Positions 10,549-22,082 of a DNA stretch of 64,000 nt are shown piece after piece. Below the pieces are notes generated by a model. It was not told the DNA's origin and did no database searches. It saw only the letters and a list, made by a program, of their open reading frames with translations. This stretch comes from Codonopsis lanceolata (taxonomy: Eukaryota; Streptophyta; Magnoliopsida; Asterales; Campanulaceae). A program made the translations under genes and the position numbers. Where the stretch lies: positions 85,302,156 through 85,366,155 of the forward strand of contig CM028379.1 of assembly GCA_013146195.2 (NCBI GenBank), in the 5' to 3' direction. Positions within the stretch are counted from its first letter, which is position 1, and every line of letters begins with the position of its first letter.

Positions 10549-11741
10549 ATGTTTTCTACAAGCCAAGCACTTTTACTCTGTTTGGCTTTGGTCTCTATTT
10601 TGGCAGCTTTCCCTCATGCAACCTCCCGCTCCCTCCCTGAATCATCAATCAGGGAGAGGCACGAGCAATGGATGACTCGTTATGGACGCGTCTACCAAGA
10701 TGCTACTGAGAAGGAAGCACGTTCCAAAATCTTCAATGATAACATGAATTACATTGAATCCTTTAACAAGGCTATGAAGAAGCCATATAAACTAGCCGTC
10801 AATGAGTTTGCTGACCTTACAAATGAAGAGTTCACAACCTCAAGAAACAGATTCAAGAGCCATGTCTGCTCTACAGCATCACTTTCTTTCAAGTACGAAA
10901 ATTTGACTGCAGTTCCAGCAACCATGGATTGGAGACAGAAAGGTGCCGTAACACCCATCAAGGACCAAGGCCAATGTGGTAAGTGTTAGGTTTTCAGGAA
11001 ATGTAAGGAAAAAAACTACTAGGCCTGTTGGACAGGTTTAGTTCTTCAAGAACGAAAAAGAAATATGTTGTTGAAAAAAAGTACTATACTCGTCAATTAT
11101 ATCATTACACCGCTAGTATCTAACTTTTGAACTGTTACCACGATATAGGATGTTGCTGGGCATTTTCGGCAGTGGCAGCTATGGAAGGAATCACTCAATT
11201 ATCAACTGGTAAGTTAATTTCTTTATCGGAACAAGAGTTAGTGGACTGTGATACTAGTGGAGAAGACCAAGGCTGCAATGGGGGTCTCATGGATAATGCC
11301 TTTGACTTCATCCAACAAAACAAAGGCCTCTCTACCGAGGCAAACTACCCATACAAAGGAGTTGACAGCACTTGTAACACCAATAAAGAGGCTAGCCATG
11401 CAGCCAAGATAACTGGGCATGAAGATGTACCTGCCAATAGTGAAAGCGCACTACTGAAAGCTGTTGCCAGCCAACCAATCTCTGTCGCCATTGATGCTGG
11501 TGGATCCGACTTCCAGTTCTACTCGAGTGGAGTCTTTACAGGAGAGTGCGGTACTGATCTTGACCATGGGGTTACTGCTGTTGGTTATGGCACGAGTGAC
11601 GATGGAACCAAGTATTGGCTTGTGAAGAACTCATGGGGAACAACATGGGGTGAAGAAGGGTACATAAGGATGCAAAGAGACATTGATGCCAAGGAAGGAC
11701 TGTGTGGTATTGCAATGCAAGCTTCCTACCCAACTGCATAA
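10549..11741 (+). CDS. Papain-family cysteine protease, SAG12/SAG39-like (copy 2)
   Basis: Exons 10549-10978 and 11149-11741 with a 170-bp GT-AG intron at exactly the position of copy 1. The product is 340 residues. Signal peptide about 1-24; I29 prodomain with intact ERFNIN (E54, R58, F62, N65, I69, N73); catalytic Gln140, Cys146, His283 and Asn304 all present, again with Cys before the catalytic Cys. It lies 2668 bp downstream of copy 1 in the same orientation, a tandem duplicate. The second exons differ by only about seven residues, while signal peptide and prodomain differ more. No KDEL. Both copies look functional; promoter differences (the microsatellite upstream here) may separate their expression, but that is inference. 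Confidence 0.93.
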
Positions 11742-12607
11742 AGATGGAATTAGAAACAACTATCATTGATGTAAATAATGTACTGCTTCTTGTAACTGCT
11801 TTGTGAATGCTAGTCTTGTTGTGATGTAAGGGACAGTTGGCATATTGTAATGTGTGTTTTGCAAGTATTTCTCGTCCAATATATGGATACAATGTTTCAG
11901 TTACTTAATTTCGCACTCTAGGTAAACGTAATGGGGTTTAGCAGTACTAGTTTTACACTTGTTAGTTGTTTGTTATGACAATCAGGGCTCTACAAAGATG
12001 TTTACATGTAGATCGAAAAAGCACGGGATGCTAGATTGCTGATGCTAGTACCTCTTGGATAAGCAAGATTGGGAAAGAGTAACCAAATTGTTTTTAATAT
12101 GCTTGGTTCAAAGTCCTCTCTGGAGCAGCAGCCGAGGCGCAATGAGAACAAGTCAGCTCTTTTTTGGTATCTAAATGTTTTGGCCTTAGATTAATGCAGG
12201 GGTGGTATATTTTTCTGTTATATCTTCTATAGTTATGTCTAGTCTGGGACCAGGTTGTGTATCAGCTCCAACTCTGTTTGGTTCTACAGAGTTGAGAAAC
12301 AAACTCTGCAGCGACAATAATACTGCACCCTTGAACTTGAATTTGTGAAGGATCAGTCCCTAGCTCTACAGAAAGTGGGATCACCCTAGTCAAATTTTAA
12401 GATATGTATGTGTATTCCTCCACTTAGCAATCTAGAGTAAAAGGCACTGAATCCAAACAGTTAATATGTGTACTTGTATTACCATTGATCATGGTTGAAT
12501 TTCAATATATCCTCCCTGGGGAGTTTGCTCTCCCGTGTCGATGACAAGTCATTGGATAGGAAAAAAAAAGACCTTAATTTCATATGAAAGCTTAATGTGA
12601 TTGTTGC
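11742..12607. other. 3' UTR and intergenic, no gene seen
   Basis: Ordinary AT-rich sequence downstream of the second protease gene. No element ends or coding frames recognised. Confidence 0.6.
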
Positions 12608-13230
12608 TTGGATTTGGGACAATTAGTCATAGTTTTCAAAGAAAAAAACACTGCTCTATCCCAAGGATTTCCTAGCGCTGCAGGTTCCACTAACATGGAT
12701 GTGGCCATGGCTACCTCACCATCCCCTTCCTTGACGAAATCTCTTTCTTCCCCTACCTTTAGAAAATCTTTTGCAACGACTATGGTGTCTTCTTCATCTC
12801 TTCCCACAGACATCCCTCTTGTTCCACATCAACATTCAAAGGAGAGCTTGTCTTAAAGCTTTCTGATGATATTATTGGCTCCCTAGCTTGTCTAGCCGTT
12901 CAAGCTTACCTTGATTGGAAAATTTTCTCATGGCACACCTTCTTCCATGGAACCCACAAAGAAACTCTTTCACACATTTGGTCTAAAAGCAGCCTTTTTG
13001 ATAGGTCATGTCGATTCAAAACATATTCTTATTCAAGTCAATCATGAGACAGATTATCAGTGAATTTGGATGAAGGATCAATGGTTTCTCGATAGCTTCC
13101 CTATGTGAGTATATATTCAAGTGGACGCATGACTTTTGGCCTAATGTTGAATGTCCTGTGGCACTGGTGTGGTTCTCTCTTCCTGGTCTCCTAATTTATC
13201 TTGTTAGCAATTGGGCTTGTTGGCCTCGAT
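12608..13230 (+). pseudogene. LINE ORF1 / DUF4283 remnant
   Basis: A Ser/Thr/Pro-rich N-terminal frame (12608-12856) runs, after a small frame change, into segments typical of the DUF4283 domain of plant non-LTR retrotransposon ORF1: TSTFKGELVLKLSDDI, then GLKAAFLIGHVDSKHILIQV, then WTHDFWPNVECPVALVWFSL followed by PGL. The pieces lie in the right order but in different frames and with several stops. The zinc knuckle and the whole second ORF (endonuclease, reverse transcriptase) are absent. The sequence stops at about 13230, where the LTR of the downstream copia element seems to begin, so that element probably inserted here. Confidence 0.65.
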
Positions 13231-13698
13231 TGTTAACTTCCGCTCACATGAAATATATTTATATTATTATATGTTAATTAGTTTTTTAATTTGAAGGAGT
13301 TTGGGATTGAATTTAACTTACAAGAAATATGTTTTCTTATACAATAATATAAATAGGGCAACTAAAGAGATAAAACTCTAACCTAGTTTACACGCCTAAG
13401 GAGAATACATCTCCTCTTGGCCGCCCTCTTTACTCTCTCTCCTATATTTTATGTCACCGAATACTCCCTCCAACCTAATCATCAAGAGGTTTGGATTTAC
13501 GATGTGAACTAGAATTGATATTCGTGCTACGTGATATCAATCTGACGAGAGAGACTTGCGCAAGATTAGTGATCGTGACATACGAAGATCGTAGTTCAAG
13601 TAGAAAGTCTTCCGCTTCGCTCAAAGTTCAAGTTCGCACGAGGTAACTCATGATTACTATTAGATAATGAACTTGATTGGTATATATATAATCCTTCA
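13231..13698 (+). repeat. 5' LTR of the plus-strand copia element (start approximate)
   Basis: The right boundary is fixed by CA at 13697-13698 followed by one base and the primer binding site. A TATA-like stretch (AATATAAATAGG) lies near 13350. The left boundary is not certain because the 3' LTR is missing for comparison. Confidence 0.55.
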
Positions 13699-13699
13699 T

Positions 13700-13711
13700 T
13701 GGTATCAGAGC
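13700..13711 (+). other. Primer binding site, tRNA-iMet type
   Basis: TGGTATCAGAGC, the complement of the 3' end of plant initiator tRNA-Met, one base after the LTR end. Confidence 0.9.
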
Positions 13712-15199
13712 CTATATGCTTGATTGCTCGTTTCGTTACGTCATGAATTGCGTGCTTTTGTTTTTGAGTTTGTTTAAAAGTTTTACCTGATAACGAACCA
13801 AATGAGTTTTATTATTTCATGTATAAAACGATTTTATTTTTGAGAAAATTTTATATGTCTGAGTTCCCTATGACGAGCTGAACAACATATTAAATTCTCG
13901 TTGAAATCCATTGGGTATTTTTCAAAATATAGCAAGCCCAAGTTTTGTTGAAAATTTGATTTTTCCGAAACTTTGCATTTTATTTTGACCAATTTATCTT
14001 CTGTAAAATCGTGGTTTTATGGTATGTACTTGTAATACTTCGCGAGGGATTTCCAACGAGATATTATATGCTTAATTTGGACTTAAAATGAACATTCTAC
14101 GGCGTCAAGAAGTTGGCTCGCGGATCACGTTCGCGAATCGATTTTCCAGGTTATAAAAAAGGATTCCCATCTTCTCCACTCTAGGCCTCGATGTACGTGC
14201 CTCTTGTGGCACTCCTTTAGATACAAAAAAGTACACGACTGGAAAGTACTCAACGATACGAATCCAACAACACCGTCCGCGAGTTCATCAGAGTTCGGGA
14301 AGGCGACGAAGGGAATACACTCTCCGGCTGGGCAAGTGAGACGACAGATTAGTCAACCAGTCAACTATTGACTAGTCAATAGGTCAATAGTCAACACTGA
14401 CGTGGCTGCCACATCAGCATAGAGGGGCCCATTTTTTCTTAAAGCCAGCTGATGACGACATCTGCCACGTCATCGGTCCAGTTAGCGCCACGTCGGCCCT
14501 AGGGCTGATTCAATATCCAGCCACCGCCTATGTGTCACAAAAGTGACGCCCACTCTCGGTAGTGGCGCGCGGGGCACGTGAGGTATGCTCCGGCCACCAT
14601 TTTTTGTCACCTTCGGAGAGTCTAGACTAATTTGGGCCTTCTGAGTCCAATGGTGGCCTTTGTTTTAATCAATTAAGCTTGGAAGTATGTTTTGTTTTAA
14701 TCAATTAAGCTTGGAAGTATGTGTTTTTGATTTTTTATTGCATACAATCTTGTTTTTTGAATTATTAAAAATTCAAAAATAGCTTTCAGTGGCTGTTTTG
14801 TCATTATGTGACTGTATGGGATTGTTCTGAATTTTTTTAAAATTCTTTGTGAATTTTAAACTATTTTTAAGTCATTTTTTTTTGCATATTTAATTGTTGT
14901 TTTGGGCTTTAAAATTGCAATTGGGACTATACGAGACCCAATAATTTTAATTTCTATAGTGAAAATAGTTTTTGTACATAATATGTGCTTGATGAATTTG
15001 TTCTATCTAATTTCTATTGTTTAAATTATCAATTTATGAATATTTTTATGTTGTGCATACTTTAGTTGTGATTACGAGCCTCGCAGATTTTTCCCCCTTA
15101 CGTGTATGATGTAATTATGTTTAGTAATTGATTTTTTGAAACAAAAGTGAATCGAAATATATATGCTTATGTCTTTTTCTTACATCAAATTGTAGTGAA
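13712..15199. other. Untranslated leader of the copia element
   Basis: No coding frame. Contains a near-perfect 37-bp direct repeat (GTTTTAATCAATTAAGC... at about 14660 and 14694). Confidence 0.6.
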
Positions 15200-16020
15200 A
15201 TGACTTCTAAAAATGTAATCGCTAACCTTAACAAGGGTGAGAAATTGGATGGCACCAACTATAGTGTTTGGCAAAGAAAAATCACGTATTTGCTAAATGA
15301 GCAAGAGGTTCTTGACAACCTAGATACTGTGATGGAAGAATCAGAGATGGGTAATTTGACCATCACCTAGCATCGCCAAAACAAGCAGGAATTCTTTAAG
15401 TGGAAAAAGAAAAGATCGATATCCATGCTTACTATGTTGAGTAGCATGCATAATGATCTGATTGGCAAGCTTGAGGATTGCATAACTGCAAAACAATTGT
15501 GGGAGGAAATTAAGCTTATTTATGGGAATACTTCTGCTACAAAGTTGAGGACTTTGACTTACAAGTTTAAAAGCTATAAGATTGACTAGAAACGTAACAT
15601 TCTTGAACAACTACGCGAGATGTCCGGAATGATTCGTGAGCTTAAGGCTGCTGTTCTATCTTATCTGATGAACAACAAGTTCAAGTGGTGATTCATTCAC
15701 TGTCTAACTCTTGGAGTAGTTTGAGGTGTATTATGACTCATACGCACTTCATTCAGACTTTTACATATATATCTCACCATGTTGAGCTTGAGGCTGAGTG
15801 TTATGAAGCGACTCGCGTGATAAGTGCTGCAACTTCTGACCTTGCACTTGTTTCCCTTGAGGGTCCGTGCAAGCCACATGGGCAACACAAGAAACCAGCT
15901 AAAGGCAAGAAGACTCAGAATTTGGGCCCCAAAAGGCAAAGAGGTAAAAATAATATTGCTAAGTAGAAGTGCTACAACTATGGTACCTTGGGTCATTTTG
16001 CTTGGACTTGTCCTGAGCCC
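15200..16020 (+). pseudogene. Copia gag, broken
   Basis: The ATG at 15200 starts a frame with LDGTNYSVWQRKITYLLNE, a typical gag (UBN2) opening. In-frame TAG codons at about 15368 and 15588 and a frame change near 15665 interrupt it. The nucleocapsid zinc knuckle reads CYNYGTLGHFAWTC: the second Cys of the CX2CX4HX4C motif is replaced by Tyr (TGT to TAT). Both the stops and the lost Cys show the protein is dead. Confidence 0.8.
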
Positions 16021-19000
16021 AAGAATATATCCCTTAATCCTATCTCCTTGCACAGTTATGTTTACTCTCATGTTTTATTAGCTGACTCTCTTCCTGTGTG
16101 GATTGTAGACTCAGGCTCAACCAAACATGTGACGAGGGATCGAGGAGGATTTGTAGATTATCGAAAAGTTCCAGCGGGTACAAGAAGAGTTTTCATGGGA
16201 AATAGTTCGTATGTTGAAGTCAAAGGAGTTGGCTCATACCAACTTCAATTGCGGAATGGATGCATATTGGCTCTTTATGAAGTTCTTTATGAACCTGAAA
16301 TTCGACATAATTTATTATCAGTAGTACAATTGCTAGGACATGGATATTCTTTTAATTTTAGTGATGATCACTTGGATATTTGTTTTGGTGATGAGATTTT
16401 GGGACATAGTTTTTTGTCAGATAATTTCTTTAAATTAGATTTGTTGGATTCTCACAAATTTTCTGTTAATTCTTCTTCTTGTATGGTTTATGATGATTCT
16501 AATTCCGAGTTATGACATGCTAGACTTGGACATATAGGAAAAGATAGGATGACTAGATTGACTAGAGAAGGCCTATTGGGGTCTCTCACCAAAGTCAACA
16601 TACCCTTGTGTGAATCTTGTTTGGCAGAAAAAGCTTGCCGAAATCCTTTTGGTAAGGAAAAAAGAGTCACACATCCATTAGAGTTAATCCACTCAGATAT
16701 TTGCGGACCAATGAATGTTTAAGCACGTCATGGAGCTTCCTACTTTCTCACTTTTATCGATGACTACACACGTTATGGTTATGCTTATCTTATTTCTTAC
16801 CACGATGAAACTTTTAAGTGTTTGAGCGTTTCCTCCCAAAGGTTGAGAATCAAAAGGATAAAAGCTTAAAAACTTTTATAACTGACCGGGGCCTTGTTTA
16901 TTTATCTGATCAGTTTAAAGAATTGTGTAAGAAAAAAGGAATACACCGACAATTGACAATTCCTAGAACTCCGAAACAAAATGGTGTTGCAGAATGAAGG
17001 AATCGAACATTGTTAGAAATGGTTAGGTCGATGATGACACAGGCCAACCTCCCAATTTCGTTTTGGGGGGATGCGCTAATGATTGCCGCCTACATACTTA
17101 ACTGAGTGCCTTCTAAGTCAGTCCCCACAACCCCTTATGAACTTTGGAAATGTGAGAAGCCTAAATTGGGACAGCTTCATCCTTGGAGTTGTGCAGGTTA
17201 TGTCCATAGTACCTCCAATAAGTTTGGAAAACTAGGCCCTAGAGGAAACAAATGTGTTTTCATAAGGTATTCACATACCTCAAAGGGTTGTGTTATGTAC
17301 GGTAGAAAACCTGACGTAGGAATGACTGAAATAGAGTCACGCAATGTTGATTTCATTGAGAATGATTTCCCATAGATAGGTGAAGTTAGGAAAGACTTTT
17401 AACTTTTTGAGATAGAAGAAGAACATATGACATCTTTTGGCGAAGGTGGGGAATTGCCTCAAACTAATTCGACGGTACAACATGAGGTTGAGCCTATGGA
17501 AGTCGCCAATGAGAGTCAAGGTGATCTTCATCCAAGTGGGACTATGGATCCTAGTGGGAGTCCGATACTAGAGCGAAGAAGTAAACGTGGAAATATACCT
17601 CGTCGTCAATTCACGATCGAAGAGTAATCTTTCCTAACTACTTCTTACAATTCTAGTGAGCCTACATCGTTCAAAGAAACTCTTTCTTTACCTACAAACA
17701 ATGAATGGATGACACCAATGGAAGATGAAATTTCCTCTATGAAAAAGAATAAGGTTTGGGAGTTAGTTGATCTTCCACAAGGTCGCAAGACTATTGGAAA
17801 CAAATGGGTTTTCAAAGTCAAGCGAAAGGCAGATGGATCAATCGACAAATATAAGGCACGTCTTGTGGTGAAAGGCTTTACCCAAAAAGAGGGTTTAGAT
17901 TATGAGGAGACATTCTCCCATGTGGTGAGATTTTCCTTTATTCGCCTTATCCTAGCAATAGTAGCACACATGGATCTAGAACTTTATCAGATGGATGTTA
18001 AAACTGTTTTTCTCAATGGTGAACTAGATGAAGAGATCTATATGACTCAACCGAAGGATTTTAAAGTCAAGGGACAAGAGCACAAAGTGTTCCGACTCAA
18101 ACGTTCCATCTACGGTCTCAAATAATCATCTAGACAGTGTGACATTTGCTTTCATCAAGCGATAACCTCAATTGGCTTTGTGATGATTAAGGAAGACCAC
18201 TGTGTGTATGTTAAACGATCCAAGAAAAAGATCTTGATTATGTCATTATATGTTGATGGCATCTTACTAGCTGGAAATGATATGGAGATGATAAATGCCA
18301 CTAAAGAGTGGTTTTTTGCGTTTTTCGATATGACAGACTTGGGTGAAACAAACTATGTGTTTGGAGTAAAAGTCATTAGGGATCGTTCAAAAATATTTAT
18401 CGGTTAGTCTCAAGAGGCTTACATTAAGAAAGTCATCGAACGATTTGGCATGACTAACTCAAAACCCGTTGTCACTCAAATGGAAAAGGGATGTATCCTT
18501 AATACAAACCAATGCTCTAAGAAAGAAGAAGAGAATGTTTACAACTCCATATGTGAATGCGGTAGGAAGCCTGATGTATGTTATGGTATGTACTCGGCCT
18601 GACATATGCTTTGCAGTTGGGATGTTGAGTCGATTCCAAAGTAATGCTGGACCTCAACACTGGATAACAGTGAAAAGTGTTATGCGTTACTTGATGGGAA
18701 CCACAAATTTAACCCTATGTAGATGGTTATAAATATACTTCGGGCTACGCTTTCCTCCTTAGTGGTGGAGCTATCTTTTGGAGTAGCAAGCGACAGACTA
18801 GCACCGCCCTATCTACGATGGAGTCAGAGTACATTGTTTGCTCATCTGCGGTTCAAAAAGCTGTGTGGTTGAGGAGTTTTCTTCAACATCTTAATGTCAT
18901 AACACATATGGATCGTCCTGTAGTCATTGCTTGTGATAGCATTGTTGCTTTAGGTTACACTAAAGATCCCAAGTATTATGGGAAGACGAAACACATCAAT

Positions 19001-19213
19001 ATCAAGTATCATTTCACTAGAGACATGGTTGCAGAAAAGAAAGTTGTTCTAGAATATATTCATACTAGAAGCATGTTGGCTGACCCTATGACTAAGCCTC
19101 TAGTTAGAGAGATCTTTCAGGATAATGCAATGAATATTACATCATATATTTGTGTTAAGTGTTGTGGAGATATGATGGATATCGCGTCGGATTTGGTAAT
19201 AATTTTATGGTAA
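16021..19213 (+). pseudogene. Copia pol (protease, integrase, reverse transcriptase, RNase H), broken
   Basis: Protease: WIVDSGSTKHVT, the DSG active site, at about 16100. GAG-pre-integrase: HARLGHIG... with CESC at about 16515-16620. Integrase core with DICGP and FIDDYTRYG near 16700-16770 and TDRG near 16880. Reverse transcriptase from about 17700 with MDVKTVFLNG. The second catalytic motif reads YVDG instead of YVDD (about 18255), so the last catalytic Asp is lost. RNase H remnants at 18750-19120 (STMESEYIV, then ADPMTKPL). Stops and frameshifts occur in nearly every domain; several look like CAA/CAG/TGG/CGA codons changed by C-to-T type mutation. Confidence 0.85.
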
Positions 19214-19526
19214 TGCAATGGATATTGCATCGGATTTGGTAATAAGTTTTTTGATAATGCAATGGATATTGCATCAGATTTTGTGATAGTCTTGTGGCGA
19301 TGCAATGAATATTGCATCCGGTCTTGATGTGATACAATGGATATTGCATTTGATTTTGTGTTAATGCAATGGATATTGCACCTGATTTTTGTGATAATGC
19401 AATGAATATTGCATCGATTTTTAATGATAATGCAATGAATATTGCATCTTTTTAGTATTGGTGATGCAATGAATATTGCATCGAGATTTAACCTCGAGGT
19501 TCTGATGGATGTAATGAATATTACAT
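19125..19526. repeat. Array of about eleven short hairpin units at the copia 3' end
   Basis: An 18-bp core close to ATGCAATGAATATTGCAT recurs at 19125, 19172 (degenerate), 19213, 19257, 19300, 19332, 19364, 19397, 19430, 19464 and 19509. Arms ATGCAAT and ATTGCAT are inverted repeats; most changes are GA/GG in the 4-nt centre, while the outermost copies have compensating arm changes (ATGTAAT with ATTACAT). Spacing is 32-47 bp. The first copies overlap the end of RNase H, and the array runs to the assembly gap at 19528. Confidence 0.9.
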
Positions 19527-19527
19527 T

Positions 19528-19627
19528 NNNNNNNNNNNNNNNNNNNNNNNNNNNNNNNNNNNNNNNNNNNNNNNNNNNNNNNNNNNNNNNNNNNNNNNNN
19601 NNNNNNNNNNNNNNNNNNNNNNNNNNN
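19528..19627. other. Assembly gap (100 N)
   Basis: Exactly 100 N, the usual placeholder for a gap of unknown size. It begins one base after the last hairpin unit, so the hairpin array may be the cause of the gap. Confidence 0.99.
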
Positions 19628-21079
19628 ACGATAAATAACATGACTCATACTCGAGTCGCAAATACACCAGGAGCGACAATATGCCAACCAAGTGGGCAAA
19701 ATCCCCCAAACTATAACATGGAGCATAATCGAGAATATTTCAACATCGAACTACCGAGGAAACTATTTGTCTCGAGGCACAACATGAAATTCAAGAACAA
19801 GGGTTCTAACTTTAAAAATAATTGCTATGGAGCAATCTACAAACAAATCAAAGATAAGCAAATCGGCATTTCAAACCATGTAAATCACACTCATGGCTTC
19901 CCATCGCGGTGAGAACACATAAGAGCACACAATGCCATGTTTTTGCTTTCCATTCAAGTCAATTCCATTTGGTAACGGGTGTAGTCAATTTCTACCATAA
20001 TTCATACCAATCCTAGCAACAACGAACCACTTTTGATCACCAATTTAGATACCATTAAATTGGATACTCAAAAGTTTCCGTTTGAGATGCCAAGGTTCAT
20101 GATTAAGGTTTTAAGCATCCTTTAATAGTCTCCTATGCTAAGGAAATGAATGAGGAGATAATAATGATGAAATGAGAATTTAGTATACTACAATGTAATG
20201 CATCAAGTAGGTGTTTCCTACAACTAATGCACATAAGCGAATAAAAATTCAGACCAAGTAACAAGGTCTATTACCTTGACAAACAACAATCATATCTACC
20301 ACAAAACTTCGTGTACCTAGTAATCCAATGAATCGACAAGGCTACTAATGCTGTAACGTCCATACTCCGCAAAACTATTCTTTCTTAAGCTCTAGACCAA
20401 GTCTACAACCAATGCATACCTAAGTATCCTAACACAACGTTAACGTCTCAATACTCACGGTGAAGCGTTAATCTCTCCCGTGTAACCATGATTATTTCTA
20501 AATCGCAATCTTCAACCTTCTCACAAGTCGAGTGGATTTCCTACTCGTATAGTAACCACTAACAATAATATAGTATTATATTATTCATTACAAAGTACAT
20601 ATCTTTATAGAATACTCAAACATCATACCAAACCGATAAGTATCAATAAACAATTCATGCTTCATAAATATACATACTATGGCCTTTCTATATAACCCAC
20701 AAACCACAACTCTATATATAGCATAATATATATATATACTAAACAAGAATCCATACACAACGTCGATTACCTACCGGTAATTCAAGCGAACCATATCAAT
20801 CTCACATTGGGGTATTATTCGATCGAGCAAACAACCAATATTACACAATACACCATATAATGTATGTATGAATGCACATGAGCTAACGATTAAAGCGCGT
20901 ACTCATAATAACGGTAATAGCAGCAACGTTATAATTTAAATATATATATATATATATATACAAGAATATACCTTCCTATTTCGGATAGGTCTCAAACTTC
21001 TAATGGCCAACCGCCCTTGCATCGCCTCAAACTCTAGGTGCCGTCACCATCTCTTTGAGCCCTTTGGATTGTTGACTAG
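19628..21079. other. No gene seen; probably non-coding interior of the minus-strand gypsy element
   Basis: AT-rich, no frames over about 60 codons that make sense, a (TA)n run at about 20940-20960. In a Tekay-like element the protease and reverse transcriptase should follow gag here on the minus strand, but no such domains are visible, so the element is deleted or this is foreign sequence. Confidence 0.45.
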
Positions 21080-21990
21080 TACTCGGTGACGACTCTTCCT
21101 CTTCGGGCAATCTTCACGAACATGATCGCCGCCACAAACAAAGCATTTTCTGTTGTACCCAGCACCTATCCTCGGTATGTCTGTCCTCTTACAAAGTTAC
21201 ATGTCAACTCGCCACCTCGTCTTCTCAGAGCGAGAAGTAGTAACACCACTCGGCCACCGAGCACCTTTCCTTGACTAAGCTTTTGAGGTGGCGTCTTCTC
21301 TTATCCTCGGGGCTATTAGTCTTTGATATTTTCTTTTGAGCGTACTCCTCGATGTCTAACTCTATCGCACATGCGATCCACGGCCCTGTAATCCGTAAGT
21401 AGTAACGGAATAAGGCCTCACGATAATTCGTCTTCGGGCCTTTCACAAACCTCTCGGTCTTCTTAGCCTCATCCGGCACCAAGTAACTTCTGATAACGAG
21501 CCAACTCCATAAACTTTGTTGAATCTTGAGCCACGGTCATATCTCTTGCTCTAACATTAGGAATTCCATCTCTCTTCTTTCTCGAGTTACTACGGACCAA
21601 ACCGTACCATAAACTCCTTGACAAAGTTTTCCCACACTCGAGGCACTCCATGTCGTCTCCAACGATCTCGTAATTCAAGCCACCAATGCTCGGCCGCACC
21701 ATCCAATCAAACACCGCTAAGGTAACCATTTCTTCGATGTTACCCAAAGCGCAAAGATCCTCTCCATGCTTTCTAGCCAATGTTTTGCCTCAATAGTATC
21801 GGCTCCATCGAAACTTTCCGGTTTAAACTTCAAGAATTTGCAAGGGCGGAAGAATCATCTTCGATCCACACATCCGTTGAGGAGTCACACGCAATCGCTA
21901 ACATTTCCTCTCTCGTCACCACGAGCTATATTCGAAGAGGTATAATAGAACTAGCTCCACGCCAAGTTCCGACATAATACGCCTACAAAG
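21080..21990 (-). pseudogene. Ty3/gypsy chromovirus (Tekay-like) gag, broken
   Basis: Reading the minus strand after the primer binding site, fragments in two frames give a gag (retrotrans_gag) domain: FKPESFDGADTIEAKHWLES, then after a frameshift ALGNIEEMVTLAVFDW, FMELARYQKLL, and PDEAKKTERFVKG. At 21107-21145 lies a zinc knuckle, CFVCGGDHVREDC, which is CX2CX3HX4C, one residue shorter than the standard CX2CX4HX4C. Frameshifts near 21470 and 21765 break the frame. Confidence 0.75.
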
Positions 21991-22071
21991 AACACTCGGC
22001 GTTAATAACTCAACAATAAACCCAACCCAAACTAGGCCAAGGAACCTATCTGGCGAAATAGCTAACCTATA

Positions 22072-22082
22072 GCTCGATACCA
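22072..22082 (-). other. Primer binding site of the minus-strand Tekay-like element
   Basis: Minus strand reads TGGTATCGAGC, the iMet-type site TGGTATCAGAGC with one A missing, three bases inside the LTR end at 22086. Confidence 0.7.

Larger units (their letters stand above)
13231..19527 (+). mobile_element. Decayed Ty1/copia retrotransposon, plus strand
   Basis: In order: 5' LTR, tRNA-iMet-type primer binding site, a 1.5-kb leader, gag, then protease, integrase, reverse transcriptase and RNase H in copia order, then an array of short hairpins. No 3' LTR is seen: the sequence runs into the assembly gap. Many in-frame stops and frameshifts make it non-functional. The exact 5' end is uncertain: TGTTAAC at 13231 and TGTTAAT at 13272 are both possible LTR starts. 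Confidence 0.8.

Noticed and set aside
13700..13711. tRNA gene
   Set aside because: TGGTATCAGAGC and similar motifs here and near 35257, 38435 and 45126 are retrotransposon primer binding sites next to LTR ends, not tRNA genes.
19125..19526. CRISPR-like regular repeats
   Set aside because: Regular spacing of palindromic repeats, but repeats are 18 bp, spacers are short and similar to each other, and the setting is a plant copia element.
19442..19912. Open frames running through the run of N
   Set aside because: The middle of each is unknown sequence (X), and the flanks are the hairpin array and AT-rich DNA; not coding evidence.
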